The notes beneath the pieces were generated by a model that was not told the origin of the DNA, searched no databases, and saw nothing but the letters and a program-made list of their open reading frames with translations. 64,000 nucleotides of DNA from Candidatus Gastranaerophilales bacterium. GTDB taxonomy: Bacteria; Cyanobacteriota; Vampirovibrionia; Gastranaerophilales; Gastranaerophilaceae. The translations under genes were made by a program, and so were the position numbers. Shown in pieces: positions 30,399 to 38,316 of the stretch. Position 1 is the first letter of the stretch. Every line of letters begins with the position of its first letter. The DNA lies in the NCBI GenBank assembly GCA_944326565.1, contig CALVEL010000006.1, positions 81,756 to 145,755 of the forward strand. The letters are read 5' to 3'.

Positions 30399-31259
30399 TT
30401 ATGCTGCTGCACTCGGATCTTTAACTACCATTTTTGCTAAAGCTTTCGGTTGAACAGTTTTTGCACCATATAAGTACAAGCCCCTTACAAGATCTGAGAA
30501 GCTGTCTTTATCTCTCAAACTTTCAATTTTGGCCAACTGTGATGCAAAAGTAATAGCATCATTTGTTCCAGCTAGAATATAATATTTATTTGAAACTGCT
30601 GTAAGATTTGTACTTACTAGAACATCCATACCTGCAATTCTGCCTATTGCACCCTCTCTAAGAGTTTCATCTGCAACATTGTTAGCTCCGATAAACTCTG
30701 TACTTTGAAGTAAATAAGATTCCACAAGCGGGTTAATAACAACCCAAGGACGTTTTCCGGCTTTTACAGCATTTGAGTCTTTAAGTTTCATTGCCAAGTT
30801 TACAAATTGTTCATATATTGTAGATTTACTTAACGATATGGGTGCTGAATCTGAGCCGACAATATTAGTTGACTCTACATTTGCATGCATTGAAAGTAAG
30901 TATGAATCTTGGACTTCTTCAATCGCATTTTTAGCGTTTGTCAAATGAGCTTCCATAATATCAGCGTTTGACTGCACTTGTGCTACATCATTAATTTTAA
31001 ATGCAAAGAATTTCTTTTGATCAATTATCAAGTCTGATGAAGTTGGAGCTAATTCATCATAAGTTATTGCACTATCACCCAAAGTTTCAATTGTCACAGG
31101 AGCAGGGGTTATAATTTTTACCTTATCGCCCTGATTTTTAATTTCTCCTTCATAATTTCTATTTACACATTGGAGCATTACACAATCTTTTTCTAACATT
31201 GTGTTCAGTTTTGCACTCCAAATTTCAGGGATAAATGCAGAATAAGAATTTTCAGCCAT
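30399..31259 (-). CDS. Phage major capsid (coat) protein
   Basis: About 286 residues from the ATG at 31259 (AAAGGA 9 bases upstream; a frame extension to 31277 lacks a site). 'FIPEIWSAKLNTMLEKDCVM', 'QGDKVKIITPAPVTIETLGD', 'FAFKINDVAQVQSNADIMEA' and 'RIAGMDVLVSTNL' match P22-coat/HK97-fold major capsid proteins. It forms the icosahedral shell. The intact frame supports a capsid still under selection. Confidence 0.85.
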   Translation of the reverse strand: MAENSYSAFIPEIWSAKLNTMLEKDCVMLQCVNRNYEGEIKNQGDKVKIITPAPVTIETLGDSAITYDELAPTSSDLIIDQKKFFAFKINDVAQVQSNADIMEAHLTNAKNAIEEVQDSYLLSMHANVESTNIVGSDSAPISLSKSTIYEQFVNLAMKLKDSNAVKAGKRPWVVINPLVESYLLQSTEFIGANNVADETLREGAIGRIAGMDVLVSTNLTAVSNKYYILAGTNDAITFASQLAKIESLRDKDSFSDLVRGLYLYGAKTVQPKALAKMVVKDPSAAA

Positions 31260-31316
31260 TTTCAAATTTCCTTTCATGTTTTTTTAACTAAATACACATA
31301 TAAATAATGAACGGTG

Positions 31317-32837
31317 CTAATCGTCATTGTAAATTTCTCTAAATTGAAGTCCTATAATTACAACATCTTCATTAATTTCACTTCCTTCTACACATAGTTG
31401 GATTGAATAATTCGCCTCTGATATTTCTGCTTTTTCCAAAACATCTTTATTTGCAGGCCATACAGGAATATCCGCATCATCTGGGGTCCAATGGCAAGGC
31501 AGGTCATCTAAAGTCGAATCATCTGCCCAAATTAAATGTTCATAATGAATTGAATAAATTTTTTCAGGATCATCTGCAAACTGACTATCGTAATCTTTGT
31601 ATACAGTAAAATCAAAATTATTATCACTTGCATCATCCAAAATAAAATAGAATTCATCAATAATTTTTCTGTGAAAAGACGAATCTATTGCCAAAAATGG
31701 GGATTTCCACATAAATTTTATAGGCTCTCCGTTAAAAGTTGACCCTTGATCCTCTTTATAAATTTTTCCGCTATTATCACCTGTAATGACATAATCATTA
31801 AACATGCCTGCAGCAGTTATATTTTGCGGAATTACACGCTTGTACCACGCCTTATTTATACAATCATTTATCCATACTATATGATAATAATCACTTGCTA
31901 CATAAGGAATGAAATACCACATTTGATTTCTATTTTCATAATATAAACAGATAGTTTCAGATAAATTACTTTTATTAAAACTGTCAAATTCTGGTCTTAT
32001 ATTGTTAGATATCTCAGATCCTAATTGAATTTGATTTAATTCCCCAACTTGCTCAAGAGCATAAATACCAGATGATAGAAAATATTGTTTATTTTCTACA
32101 TTTACAATACTTCTTGGTGCAACTGTTCCTTTATCCGCAAAAGGAACTATTGCAAAATCATCAGAACTTGTACCTGTTAGAAGATATACCTTATTTCTTT
32201 TATAAATTGCAAGATAATCTTTATAAGCTTTAAGACCAGTAATTTCATCTGTATCAGTATGGAAATCACTTATATATCCAGCATCGCCTTCAGTTGTAAA
32301 GTCATCATAAGTACCTAATGCAGAATAATAAATTGTTGATTTACTTGCTACCCAAATACGACTTCTATAGACAGTCAAAACACTTCCTGTCACTGGAAGT
32401 TCTGAACCGTCTTTCAAATTACAATCAACAATTTCATATCCGCTATTGTTTTTTATGTAAAATAGTCCGTCACTTTCTGTAATAACTAATACCCCATTCA
32501 AAAACGATGCAAAGTGCGGTTTTTTACCTTCCAAAGTTTTGGTAAGGACAGTAAATTGTTGTGTTTGCGGATTATATACATAAATTTTTCCTGATTCTGT
32601 TGTAATAATAAGTTTTCTATCATCCTTATTACACATTTCAAATAAGCCGGTAATTTCATCAGCTTCAGGAAGCTCACACAATATAACATTACCTGCTTGT
32701 TTTTTTATACCGCGATTTTTATATATTTCTATATTTTGACTATCAGACCAATACATTTTCTTTGTATTTAAGCCTAATTCAGTTTTGGTTAAAGCCTGAT
32801 TGATACCACCAGACAAATTGTAGTAAGCTGTTTCCAT
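31317..32837 (-). CDS. Phage beta-propeller DNA-stabilisation/tail protein (P22 gp10-like)
   Basis: About 506 residues from the ATG at 32837, which has AGAGG 7 bases upstream. After 'YYNLSGGINQALTKTELGL' it has repeated short strands with WxS/YxS patterns ('IWVASKSTIYYSALGTYDDF', 'GKIYVYNPQ', 'NKVYLLTGTSS'), the signature of the propeller that plugs the portal vertex in P22-like tails. It begins 3 bases after the amidase stop, so the two are coupled. Confidence 0.75.
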   Translation of the reverse strand: METAYYNLSGGINQALTKTELGLNTKKMYWSDSQNIEIYKNRGIKKQAGNVILCELPEADEITGLFEMCNKDDRKLIITTESGKIYVYNPQTQQFTVLTKTLEGKKPHFASFLNGVLVITESDGLFYIKNNSGYEIVDCNLKDGSELPVTGSVLTVYRSRIWVASKSTIYYSALGTYDDFTTEGDAGYISDFHTDTDEITGLKAYKDYLAIYKRNKVYLLTGTSSDDFAIVPFADKGTVAPRSIVNVENKQYFLSSGIYALEQVGELNQIQLGSEISNNIRPEFDSFNKSNLSETICLYYENRNQMWYFIPYVASDYYHIVWINDCINKAWYKRVIPQNITAAGMFNDYVITGDNSGKIYKEDQGSTFNGEPIKFMWKSPFLAIDSSFHRKIIDEFYFILDDASDNNFDFTVYKDYDSQFADDPEKIYSIHYEHLIWADDSTLDDLPCHWTPDDADIPVWPANKDVLEKAEISEANYSIQLCVEGSEINEDVVIIGLQFREIYNDD

Positions 32838-32839
32838 AA

Positions 32840-33337
32840 TTAAACCTCTTTCGCTTTTGACATATACCATTTAATTTTTGATCTGATAAAACTCCCAGCC
32901 TCGTTTTTATCAACCCAAGGATAAGGCGGTATATATGTAACATCTATTTTTCCGGCACTAGAAGTATTTGGATTTTTAATTCCAAATTCATAATGAGTCA
33001 TCACATTTGACGGACTGATGTCAATTCCGTATTTTAGTGCTAATTCTGCACATAATTTCATTGCAGATTCAAACTCATTTTGCGTAATAAGATATTCCCC
33101 ACAATTAGTTTTATTTCTAAAATCTTTCATTCCGCACATTGCAACACCTATAGAAGCAGTATTACCTCCACCTGTATGTGCTGCATACAAACCACTTTTA
33201 CAATTCAAGTTCGCTTCAGGAGAAAACTTACCTTTATAAATTTTTCCATCTTTATCTACCAAAAAATGGTAATAGTTTTTCTCTACCGCATTTGGATAAT
33301 ACCCTCCTGCGGTCCAATGAATAATAATTCTTTTCAT
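32840..33337 (-). CDS. N-acetylmuramoyl-L-alanine amidase (phage endolysin type)
   Basis: 165 residues, a single Amidase_2/PGRP domain. Zn ligands are expected in 'IIIHWTAGG' (His 7) and 'VMTHYEFG'; 'YAAHTGGGNTASIGVAMCG' is the conserved substrate-loop region. It would cut the bond between muramic acid and L-alanine in peptidoglycan. It has no signal peptide, so release needs a holin or lysis. It is placed upstream of the propeller gene rather than next to the holin-like gene. Confidence 0.9.
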   Translation of the reverse strand: MKRIIIHWTAGGYYPNAVEKNYYHFLVDKDGKIYKGKFSPEANLNCKSGLYAAHTGGGNTASIGVAMCGMKDFRNKTNCGEYLITQNEFESAMKLCAELALKYGIDISPSNVMTHYEFGIKNPNTSSAGKIDVTYIPPYPWVDKNEAGSFIRSKIKWYMSKAKEV

Positions 33338-33357
33338 AGCGTACCTTATTTTTATAA

Positions 33358-33561
33358 CTAAATTTCCAATAACTTCGGATTATTTATGAAAAATAATACT
33401 GCTGCATTGACTCTGTTTTTTGCATCAAGTTTAAGGATAATCCGCATCATATGAGTTTGTACCGTACGTTCGGAAATTTTCAATTTGACACCAATTTCCT
33501 TATCTGAATAACCCTTTGCAACCAAAGTCAAAACTCTCAATTCCTTTGGAGATAATCTCAT
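33358..33561 (-). CDS. HTH-only LuxR/GerE-type regulator
   Basis: 67 residues. 'LSPKELRVLTLVAKGYSDKE' with 'IGVKLKISERTVQTHMMRII' is a full LuxR C-terminal HTH with no receiver or ligand domain, so it resembles GerE-like stand-alone activators. AAGGAAT precedes the ATG. It lies 20 bases upstream of the amidase gene, at the head of the structural block, so it may control island expression; this is inference from position. Confidence 0.85.
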   Translation of the reverse strand: MRLSPKELRVLTLVAKGYSDKEIGVKLKISERTVQTHMMRIILKLDAKNRVNAAVLFFINNPKLLEI

Positions 33562-33654
33562 TCTCTTAATTCCTTGTTGTTAAAAGGTTATTTTGTTTAT
33601 TATCTTTAAATCTTAGCTTACACAAAACTTCTCAAATTAATAATATTTCTTTTG

Positions 33655-33684
33655 AAAAAAAATGGGAGGATTTGAACTCCTCCC
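33655..33684 (-). terminator. Hairpin terminator upstream of the HTH gene
   Basis: GGGAGGA (33664-33670) pairs with TCCTCCC (33678-33684) around 7 bases, and leftward the stem is followed by a run of eight T (A at 33655-33662 on the plus strand). It ends transcription of the gene at 33783-34181. A second hairpin, CCGTTT...AAACGG, lies at about 33714-33731. The remainder of the 220-base gap shows no frame. Confidence 0.85.
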
Positions 33685-33782
33685 GCAAGAGTAAGATAAT
33701 TTAAGAATATTTCCGTTTTTAATAAACGGATTTTCTGTGTATCTTAGAGTTGGAGTTAAATTGTTAAAACCTTTATTTGTAA

Positions 33783-34181
33783 CTACCGTTCAAGAATAAT
33801 TTTATCATCTTGCCGCAAGCATTTACTTTCATATTTTCCTATTTTCAATGTGCTCAAATTTGAGGAACAAAAAGCTTTACGCCCGTATTCTGAATACCCC
33901 AAATCTTTTTTATTTACCTGTGAAATATACAAAGGCAAACTATCTTGTTCATACAAAATTAGTCGTTTAAGTTTTTCAAAAAAATCTTCAGCTTTTTGGT
34001 TTGTTTTTCTGATTACCGAAATTTTATTATCCAAACTTCTTCTTGTAAGTTGTATAACTTTGCATCCACAGACAGGACATTCATCCAAGCAGTCCATCCG
34101 ACATTCACTAAAATTGTCATCAGGCTTAATAAAATACGTCCTTGTCCTGCGCAAACCGCCACAACAATGAATATATCCCAT
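33783..34181 (-). CDS. Zinc-ribbon protein of unknown function at the island edge
   Basis: About 132 residues from the ATG at 34181 (GGGAG 5 bases upstream). Cys pairs in 'MGYIHCCGGLRR' and 'ECRMDCLDECPVCGCKVIQL' suggest a zinc finger, followed by a Lys/Asn-rich helix and a short C-terminal strand region. No family recognised. It has its own terminator and is the rightmost gene of the leftward block. Confidence 0.6.
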   Translation of the reverse strand: MGYIHCCGGLRRTRTYFIKPDDNFSECRMDCLDECPVCGCKVIQLTRRSLDNKISVIRKTNQKAEDFFEKLKRLILYEQDSLPLYISQVNKKDLGYSEYGRKAFCSSNLSTLKIGKYESKCLRQDDKIILER

Positions 34182-34340
34182 TATTTCTCCCATTACGGCT
34201 GATAAATAACTTCCCTTCTGATTTCTGTATCAACCTTGTCTACATTTTGAGTATAAACGATTCTCAAAATTATAAAAGTCCGCAATTACACGTAAGTAAA
34301 ATCTCGTACGTAAAAATACGGACAAAAACTTTCTAAAAAC

Positions 34341-34379
34341 AAAAAATAAATGCCTTTTCAAATACTTTTAAAAAGACAT
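34341..34379 (-). terminator. Hairpin terminator after the ZIP transporter gene
   Basis: ATGCCTTTT (34350-34358) pairs with AAAAGACAT (34371-34379) with one G-U, and the leftward strand then runs into T-rich sequence. The rest of 34194-34340 has no frame I can support; GTACGTAAAAATACGGAC near 34307-34324 is a weak extra hairpin. Confidence 0.65.
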
Positions 34380-34410
34380 CTATTTTAAAGTGTTAAAAAT
34401 TTCTAATAAA

Positions 34411-35214
34411 CTAACCATGACCTAAAACTATTAATCCGGCCCAAATAAACAGCATACCTGTAACTATTCCAACCATAGATAGGTGCCAATTTCCATACTC
34501 TCTTGAAAGTGGAAGCAAAGTATCAAAAGAGAGATAAATCATAATTCCTGCAACAGCAGCTAATAAAATACCAACAAGCACCTGAGGTAAAAACAAAGAA
34601 AACAACACCATACCAATCAAAGCCCCCACCGGCTCAGTCATACCAGATAAAGCTGCATATAACATTGCATAACGCTTTTTACCAGTTACATGATAAATCG
34701 GTAAAGCAACAGCAATACCCTCAGGTATATTGTGTATAGCAATAGCTAGTCCGACAGTAATCCCTAAAGTTAAATTTTGAGTAGTAGTCAAAAAAGTTGC
34801 CATACCTTCTGGAAAGTTATGCACACAAATGGCAATAGCAGTCAAAAGCCCTGCTCTTTTAATTTTATGACGATGATTACAAGGCGCCTCAGGATCAGCA
34901 AGCTCATCAGGGTCAACGTGATCAGGTAAAAAATAGTCAATAAGAATTGCAACAACAATCCCTATAATAAATCCCATAAATACCATCCACTCATGCATAT
35001 TAGGATAATTTACAGATAACATCTCAGATGCCTCAGGTATAATATCGGTAAACGATAAAAATATCATTACCCCGGCTGAAAAACCAAGTCCGACAGAAAG
35101 TACTCGAAGATTATCTTTTTTTACAATAAAAGCAATCCCGCCACCAATTGCAGTCGTAAGTCCTGCAAACAAAGTCATTAACATCGCGGGTACAAAATTT
35201 TGCGGTAAATTCAT
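34411..35214 (-). CDS. zupT: ZIP-family metal transporter (ZupT-like)
   Basis: 267 residues with about eight membrane segments. The metal-binding helices 'AICVHNFPEGMATF' and 'AIAIHNIPEGIAVALP' carry the paired HNxPEG signature of ZIP transporters. A short cytoplasmic loop 'PEAPCNHRHK' between segments 3 and 4 is the usual His-containing loop. It imports Zn2+ and possibly other divalent metals. AAGGA lies before the ATG. It is a single-gene unit with its own terminator. Confidence 0.93.
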   Translation of the reverse strand: MNLPQNFVPAMLMTLFAGLTTAIGGGIAFIVKKDNLRVLSVGLGFSAGVMIFLSFTDIIPEASEMLSVNYPNMHEWMVFMGFIIGIVVAILIDYFLPDHVDPDELADPEAPCNHRHKIKRAGLLTAIAICVHNFPEGMATFLTTTQNLTLGITVGLAIAIHNIPEGIAVALPIYHVTGKKRYAMLYAALSGMTEPVGALIGMVLFSLFLPQVLVGILLAAVAGIMIYLSFDTLLPLSREYGNWHLSMVGIVTGMLFIWAGLIVLGHG

Positions 35215-35272
35215 AATTCCTTCTCCGCAAATATTCTATCACAAAGTTGAAAAATGTATATAAATAAAAAAA

Positions 35273-35512
35273 CTAATCAGGTACTTCTTCTAATATATCT
35301 TTTACACTACAATTCAAAAATTTCGCTATTTTCTCTAATGTACTCAACTTCATATCAACATGTTCGCCTTTGGTAAGCTTTGTTATCGTTGCCGGACTAA
35401 TACCAGTACATTCTGAAATTTCTTTTCTTGTATATTTCCGCATCCAACGGACTCTATAAATATTAACAATAACCATACTCACAGTATAATTTGTGTACTT
35501 TATAGTTTCCAT
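35273..35512 (-). CDS. Small Cro/CI-type HTH regulator
   Basis: 79 residues. 'YTRKEISECTGISPATITKL' with 'LSTLEKIAKFLNCSVKDILEEV' is a classic XRE domain. The first 25 residues (YTNYTVSMVIVNIYRVRW) are atypical and may not all be translated. It is back-to-back with the small gene at 35589 whose promoter carries a perfect palindrome over the -10, which makes it a candidate repressor of that gene. Confidence 0.8.
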   Translation of the reverse strand: METIKYTNYTVSMVIVNIYRVRWMRKYTRKEISECTGISPATITKLTKGEHVDMKLSTLEKIAKFLNCSVKDILEEVPD

Positions 35513-35519
35513 TAAAGAT

Positions 35520-35560
35520 TTGACATTATCTTATAAAGATACTATACTATATTTATAGTA
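35520..35560 (+). promoter_or_regulatory. Promoter with palindrome over the -10 box
   Basis: TTGACA (35520-35525), 17 bases, TATACT (35543-35548) point at the gene at 35589. TACTATA-TT-TATAGTA (35545-35560) is a perfect palindrome overlapping the -10, a likely site for the divergent XRE protein. Confidence 0.6.
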
Positions 35561-35588
35561 ACATTTGTTTACACTTTTAGGAATTTTA

Positions 35589-35834
35589 ATGACACATCAA
35601 AACTCTCAATTTGGAAGATATGACGACTTGATAGCAGAACTTGAATATAAACTGCAAGATATACTCTCGCACATAAAATTAATCTCTAATACAACTGCAA
35701 TAGCAAAAGACTTTGAAATTACGCCTCAAAATATCAACTCTCTCGCATTAACATTACATGATAAAACTATTAATGCTATTTTTATAACTGAAAAATTGAA
35801 AATTATATTTGAAAATAAAGACAAAAAACTTTAG
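35589..35834 (+). CDS. Small helical protein of unknown function
   Basis: 81 residues from the ATG at 35589 with AGGA 6 bases upstream (a longer TTG-started frame at 35565 is unlikely). A predicted amphipathic helix covers 'YDDLIAELEYKLQDILSHIKLI' in two parts. No family recognised. Its stop overlaps the convergent fliI stop by four bases. It may be part of the same regulatory unit as the XRE gene; a role as a secretion chaperone next to the FliI gene is possible but unsupported. Confidence 0.6.
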   Translation: MTHQNSQFGRYDDLIAELEYKLQDILSHIKLISNTTAIAKDFEITPQNINSLALTLHDKTINAIFITEKLKIIFENKDKKL

Positions 35835-37177
35835 ATTTCGACATCTTTCATCATATCAACCAAAGTAGCTACCGTTGTATCCATACTTACGATATCAGTT
35901 GTACGCTGTTGTAAGAACGCATTAATTCTTGGCATCAATTCAATAGCAACATCTAATTTCGGGTTAGTTCCAGGCTGATACATACCTACATCAATTAAAT
36001 CTTTATTTTCGCGATACAAAGCCATAATTGCACGCATTTTACCTGCTGCAGCTTTATGCTCTGGAGTTGCAATAGAGGACATCAACCTCGAAATACTGCC
36101 TAAAACATCAATTGCAGGATAATGATTCATTTCTGCAACCTTACGTGATAAAAATATGTGCCCATCAACGATACCACGCACAATATCGACAATCGGATCT
36201 GAAATATCATCACCTTCCATCAATACTGTATACAAAGCGGTGATAGACCCTTTAGGACTGTTACCCGCGCGCTCGAGGACTTTTTGAAGCCAAGAAAAAA
36301 TTGAAGGCGGATAACCTTTCATAGTAGGAGGCTCTCCAATTGAAAGCCCAACTTCACGACCAGCCATTGCACAACGCGTGACAGTATCTGTCATTAAAAA
36401 GACTTTTTTCCCTTGGTCTCTAAAATATTCACATACAGCAGTCGCAGCCTGAAGTGCTTTTTGACGAATCAAAGGCGGCTGATCACCTGTAGAACAAACT
36501 AAAACAGATTTTTTCATACCTTCTTCACCAAGTGCATCTTCAACAAATTCTTTTACTTCACGACCACGTTCTCCGATTAATGCAACTACGTTTACATCTG
36601 CATCTGAATTTCTAGCAATCATACCAAGTAAAGTACTTTTACCGACACCTGATCCTGCAAAAAGTCCGAGACGCTGCCCGCAACCCATTGTCATACAGCT
36701 GTCTATCGCTCTTACACCAGTTGAAAAAATCTCAGTGATAATAGGACGTTCAAAAGGGCCTGGCGGAGGACCTTCGATAGGTCGCCATGTAGCGCCTGTC
36801 GTATCAAGAGGTTTCCCGTCAATAGGTTCTCCCATCGGGTTTATCAAACGCCCTAATAGAAAATCACCAACTGGTATTATAATTGGTTTTCCCATTGACG
36901 TCACAAGACTTCCTTGTCCGATTCCGTTTCCATCTAAAAGCAAGAGCAATTGAGCAGCTTCACCTTTAAAAGCAACTACTTCAGCCGGTTTTTTTTCTCC
37001 CGTATCAGTTTCTATATAGCATAAATCTCCGATTTTAAGTCCGGGAAGCTTTACTTCTACAGTAAGACCTAAAAGCTTAGACACTGTACCTTTAAACTGG
37101 TATAGGTTCGTTTCGTTTAGTTTATTTTTAACTCTGTTTTTTAAATCAGCAAGCCTGCTGTCATCCAAATTTTGCAT
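35831..37177 (-). CDS. fliI: FliI/SctN-family type III export ATPase
   Basis: 448 residues. N-terminal beta-barrel, then catalytic domain with Walker A 'LGLFAGSGVGKSTLLGMIAR', 'ALIGERGREVKEF', Walker B region 'KKVFLMTDTVTRCAMAGREV', then 'YPPSIFSWLQKVLERAG' and 'DISDPIVDIVRGIVDGHIFL then SRK'. It powers unloading of export substrates at a flagellar or injectisome export gate. No FliH, FliJ or other flagellar gene is adjacent; it stands alone between a small gene and a fold-back repeat that overlaps its upstream region. No ribosome-binding site is seen. Confidence 0.92.
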   Translation of the reverse strand: MQNLDDSRLADLKNRVKNKLNETNLYQFKGTVSKLLGLTVEVKLPGLKIGDLCYIETDTGEKKPAEVVAFKGEAAQLLLLLDGNGIGQGSLVTSMGKPIIIPVGDFLLGRLINPMGEPIDGKPLDTTGATWRPIEGPPPGPFERPIITEIFSTGVRAIDSCMTMGCGQRLGLFAGSGVGKSTLLGMIARNSDADVNVVALIGERGREVKEFVEDALGEEGMKKSVLVCSTGDQPPLIRQKALQAATAVCEYFRDQGKKVFLMTDTVTRCAMAGREVGLSIGEPPTMKGYPPSIFSWLQKVLERAGNSPKGSITALYTVLMEGDDISDPIVDIVRGIVDGHIFLSRKVAEMNHYPAIDVLGSISRLMSSIATPEHKAAAGKMRAIMALYRENKDLIDVGMYQPGTNPKLDVAIELMPRINAFLQQRTTDIVSMDTTVATLVDMMKDVEI

Positions 37178-37209
37178 AATATAATTATAATTATTTTTTC
37201 TCGAAAAAA

Positions 37210-37684
37210 CAATTTTTTTACATAATATTTGTTATTACTAAATAAAATATTAACTTGAAGCCTCCGGCGGGTCTTACGCAGACGGCGGTCGCTTTTATGG
37301 AAAAGCGACACAAACCACGACCTGATACTGCGTTCGCTAATCAATTGTAATTTGTTACACCTAAAGCAAGCAAACTCACTACGTTCAAACAATGCTTGCT
37401 TTTGTTATTGTGTAACAAAAAATTGATTGCTCACTCCGTAAAAGTCGACTATTTTTTAATTGCGACAATAGCGTAGTGAACAATAATTGCAGGCGAAAGT
37501 TTTTCAAAGCCGTCATTGTTTGAGCAAAGCGAGTTTGACGGCTTCTTTCTTGAGCCTTGCTTATTATTAGTGAACGCAGCGTGTCGATGGTTTTGAGGCA
37601 CTTTTTCCATAAAAAGTGCCCCCGTCCGGAGGACTTTTATATAATCTTTGTTTGATTCATAACAAATATTATGTAATTTTGTTA
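37210..37684. repeat. Fold-back (MITE-like) element with long imperfect inverted ends
   Basis: The left ~140 bases and the reverse complement of the right ~140 bases align: AACAA...TTACATAATATTTGTTAT, an AT-rich stretch, then CCTCCGG.CGGG, a hairpin CTTTTATGGAAAAG, CA.AAACCA, and ACTGCGTTCGCTAAT. Nested inside are a GCAAGCA/TGCTTGC cruciform with TTTGTTACAC/GTGTAACAAA arms (about 37350-37425) and GCCGTCA/TGACGGC (about 37511-37541). It is more GC-rich than its surroundings in the core. It encodes no transposase and fills most of the gap between fliI and rpsP. Confidence 0.7.
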
Positions 37685-37693
37685 ACAGCTATC

Positions 37694-37842
37694 TTGATTA
37701 TCTGCTTTCTTTGTGATTATAATTAACGTGGAACGGGCAATTCCTCTTAGCCTTGTTCAAGGATTTTTTTTAATACGGCGCGGCTGCAGTATTTGATTAA
37801 TCCGAATTTACAAATTACAAACAAATTAAGAAGGAAAAACAA
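37694..37842 (+). promoter_or_regulatory. rpsP promoter and leader with possible attenuator
   Basis: TTGATT (37694-37699), 18 bases, TATAAT (37718-37723) predict a start near 37730 and a ~113-base leader. Within the leader, CCTTG-TT-CAAGG (37751-37762) is followed by A and eight T (37764-37771), a terminator-like hairpin before the ribosome-binding site AAGAAGGA. Confidence 0.5.
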
Positions 37843-38229
37843 ATGTTAAAAATTAGATTAAAAAGATTGGGTGCTAAGAAAAACCCATCATACAGAATTA
37901 TTGTTATCAATTCAACAACAAAACGTGAAGGAAGACCTGTACAAGAATTAGGTCATTACAATCCTAAAACTAAAGTTATGAAATTAGACAAAGCATCAGC
38001 TCTTGATTGGGTTAAAAAAGGTGCTCAGCCAACTGAAACAGTTGCTTATTTGATTAAAAACTGTAACGATGATGGTACTTTAAACTACAAGAAAAAAGAA
38101 ACTGTAAAACTTTCTAAAAAAGCTCAAGCTAAAGCTCAAGCAGAAGCTGAAGCAAAAGCTAAGGCTGAAGAAGAAGCTAAAGCAGCTGCAGAAGTTGCAA
38201 AAGCAGAAGAAGCTCCTGCTGAAGCATAA
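37843..38229 (+). CDS. rpsP: 30S ribosomal protein S16 with Ala/Lys/Glu tail
   Basis: 128 residues. The first ~85 residues are S16 ('MLKIRLKRLGAKKNPSYRII then VINSTTKREG', 'ELGHYNPKT', 'DWVKKGAQPTETV'). The C-terminal 40 residues are a low-complexity Ala/Lys/Glu extension longer than in most S16 proteins. It binds 16S rRNA in the 30S body. AAGAAGGA precedes the ATG. It is monocistronic here, without the usual rimM/trmD/rplS neighbours. Confidence 0.96.
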   Translation: MLKIRLKRLGAKKNPSYRIIVINSTTKREGRPVQELGHYNPKTKVMKLDKASALDWVKKGAQPTETVAYLIKNCNDDGTLNYKKKETVKLSKKAQAKAQAEAEAKAKAEEEAKAAAEVAKAEEAPAEA

Positions 38230-38254
38230 GAAAGACATTTTTTATATTAACAAG

Positions 38255-38284
38255 AAAGAGTATGTATACACATACTCTTTTTTG
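38255..38284 (+). terminator. rpsP terminator
   Basis: AGAGTATGT (38257-38265) pairs with ACATACTCT (38270-38278), extended by AA/TT, followed by a T-run on the plus strand. Confidence 0.88.
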
Positions 38285-38316
38285 TTATATTAATTTTTAA
38301 ATTTATAATTATAGAA

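Noticed and set aside
33655..33690. tRNA-like GTTCAAAT within a GC stem on the minus strand
   Set aside because: The 7-bp stem is perfect around the loop and followed by eight T, and no acceptor or anticodon arm fits; it is a terminator.
37141..37392. 83-codon reading frame (FERSEFACF-type) on the minus strand
   Set aside because: It lies within the fold-back element arm; such frames arise from repeat sequence and it has no ribosome-binding site.
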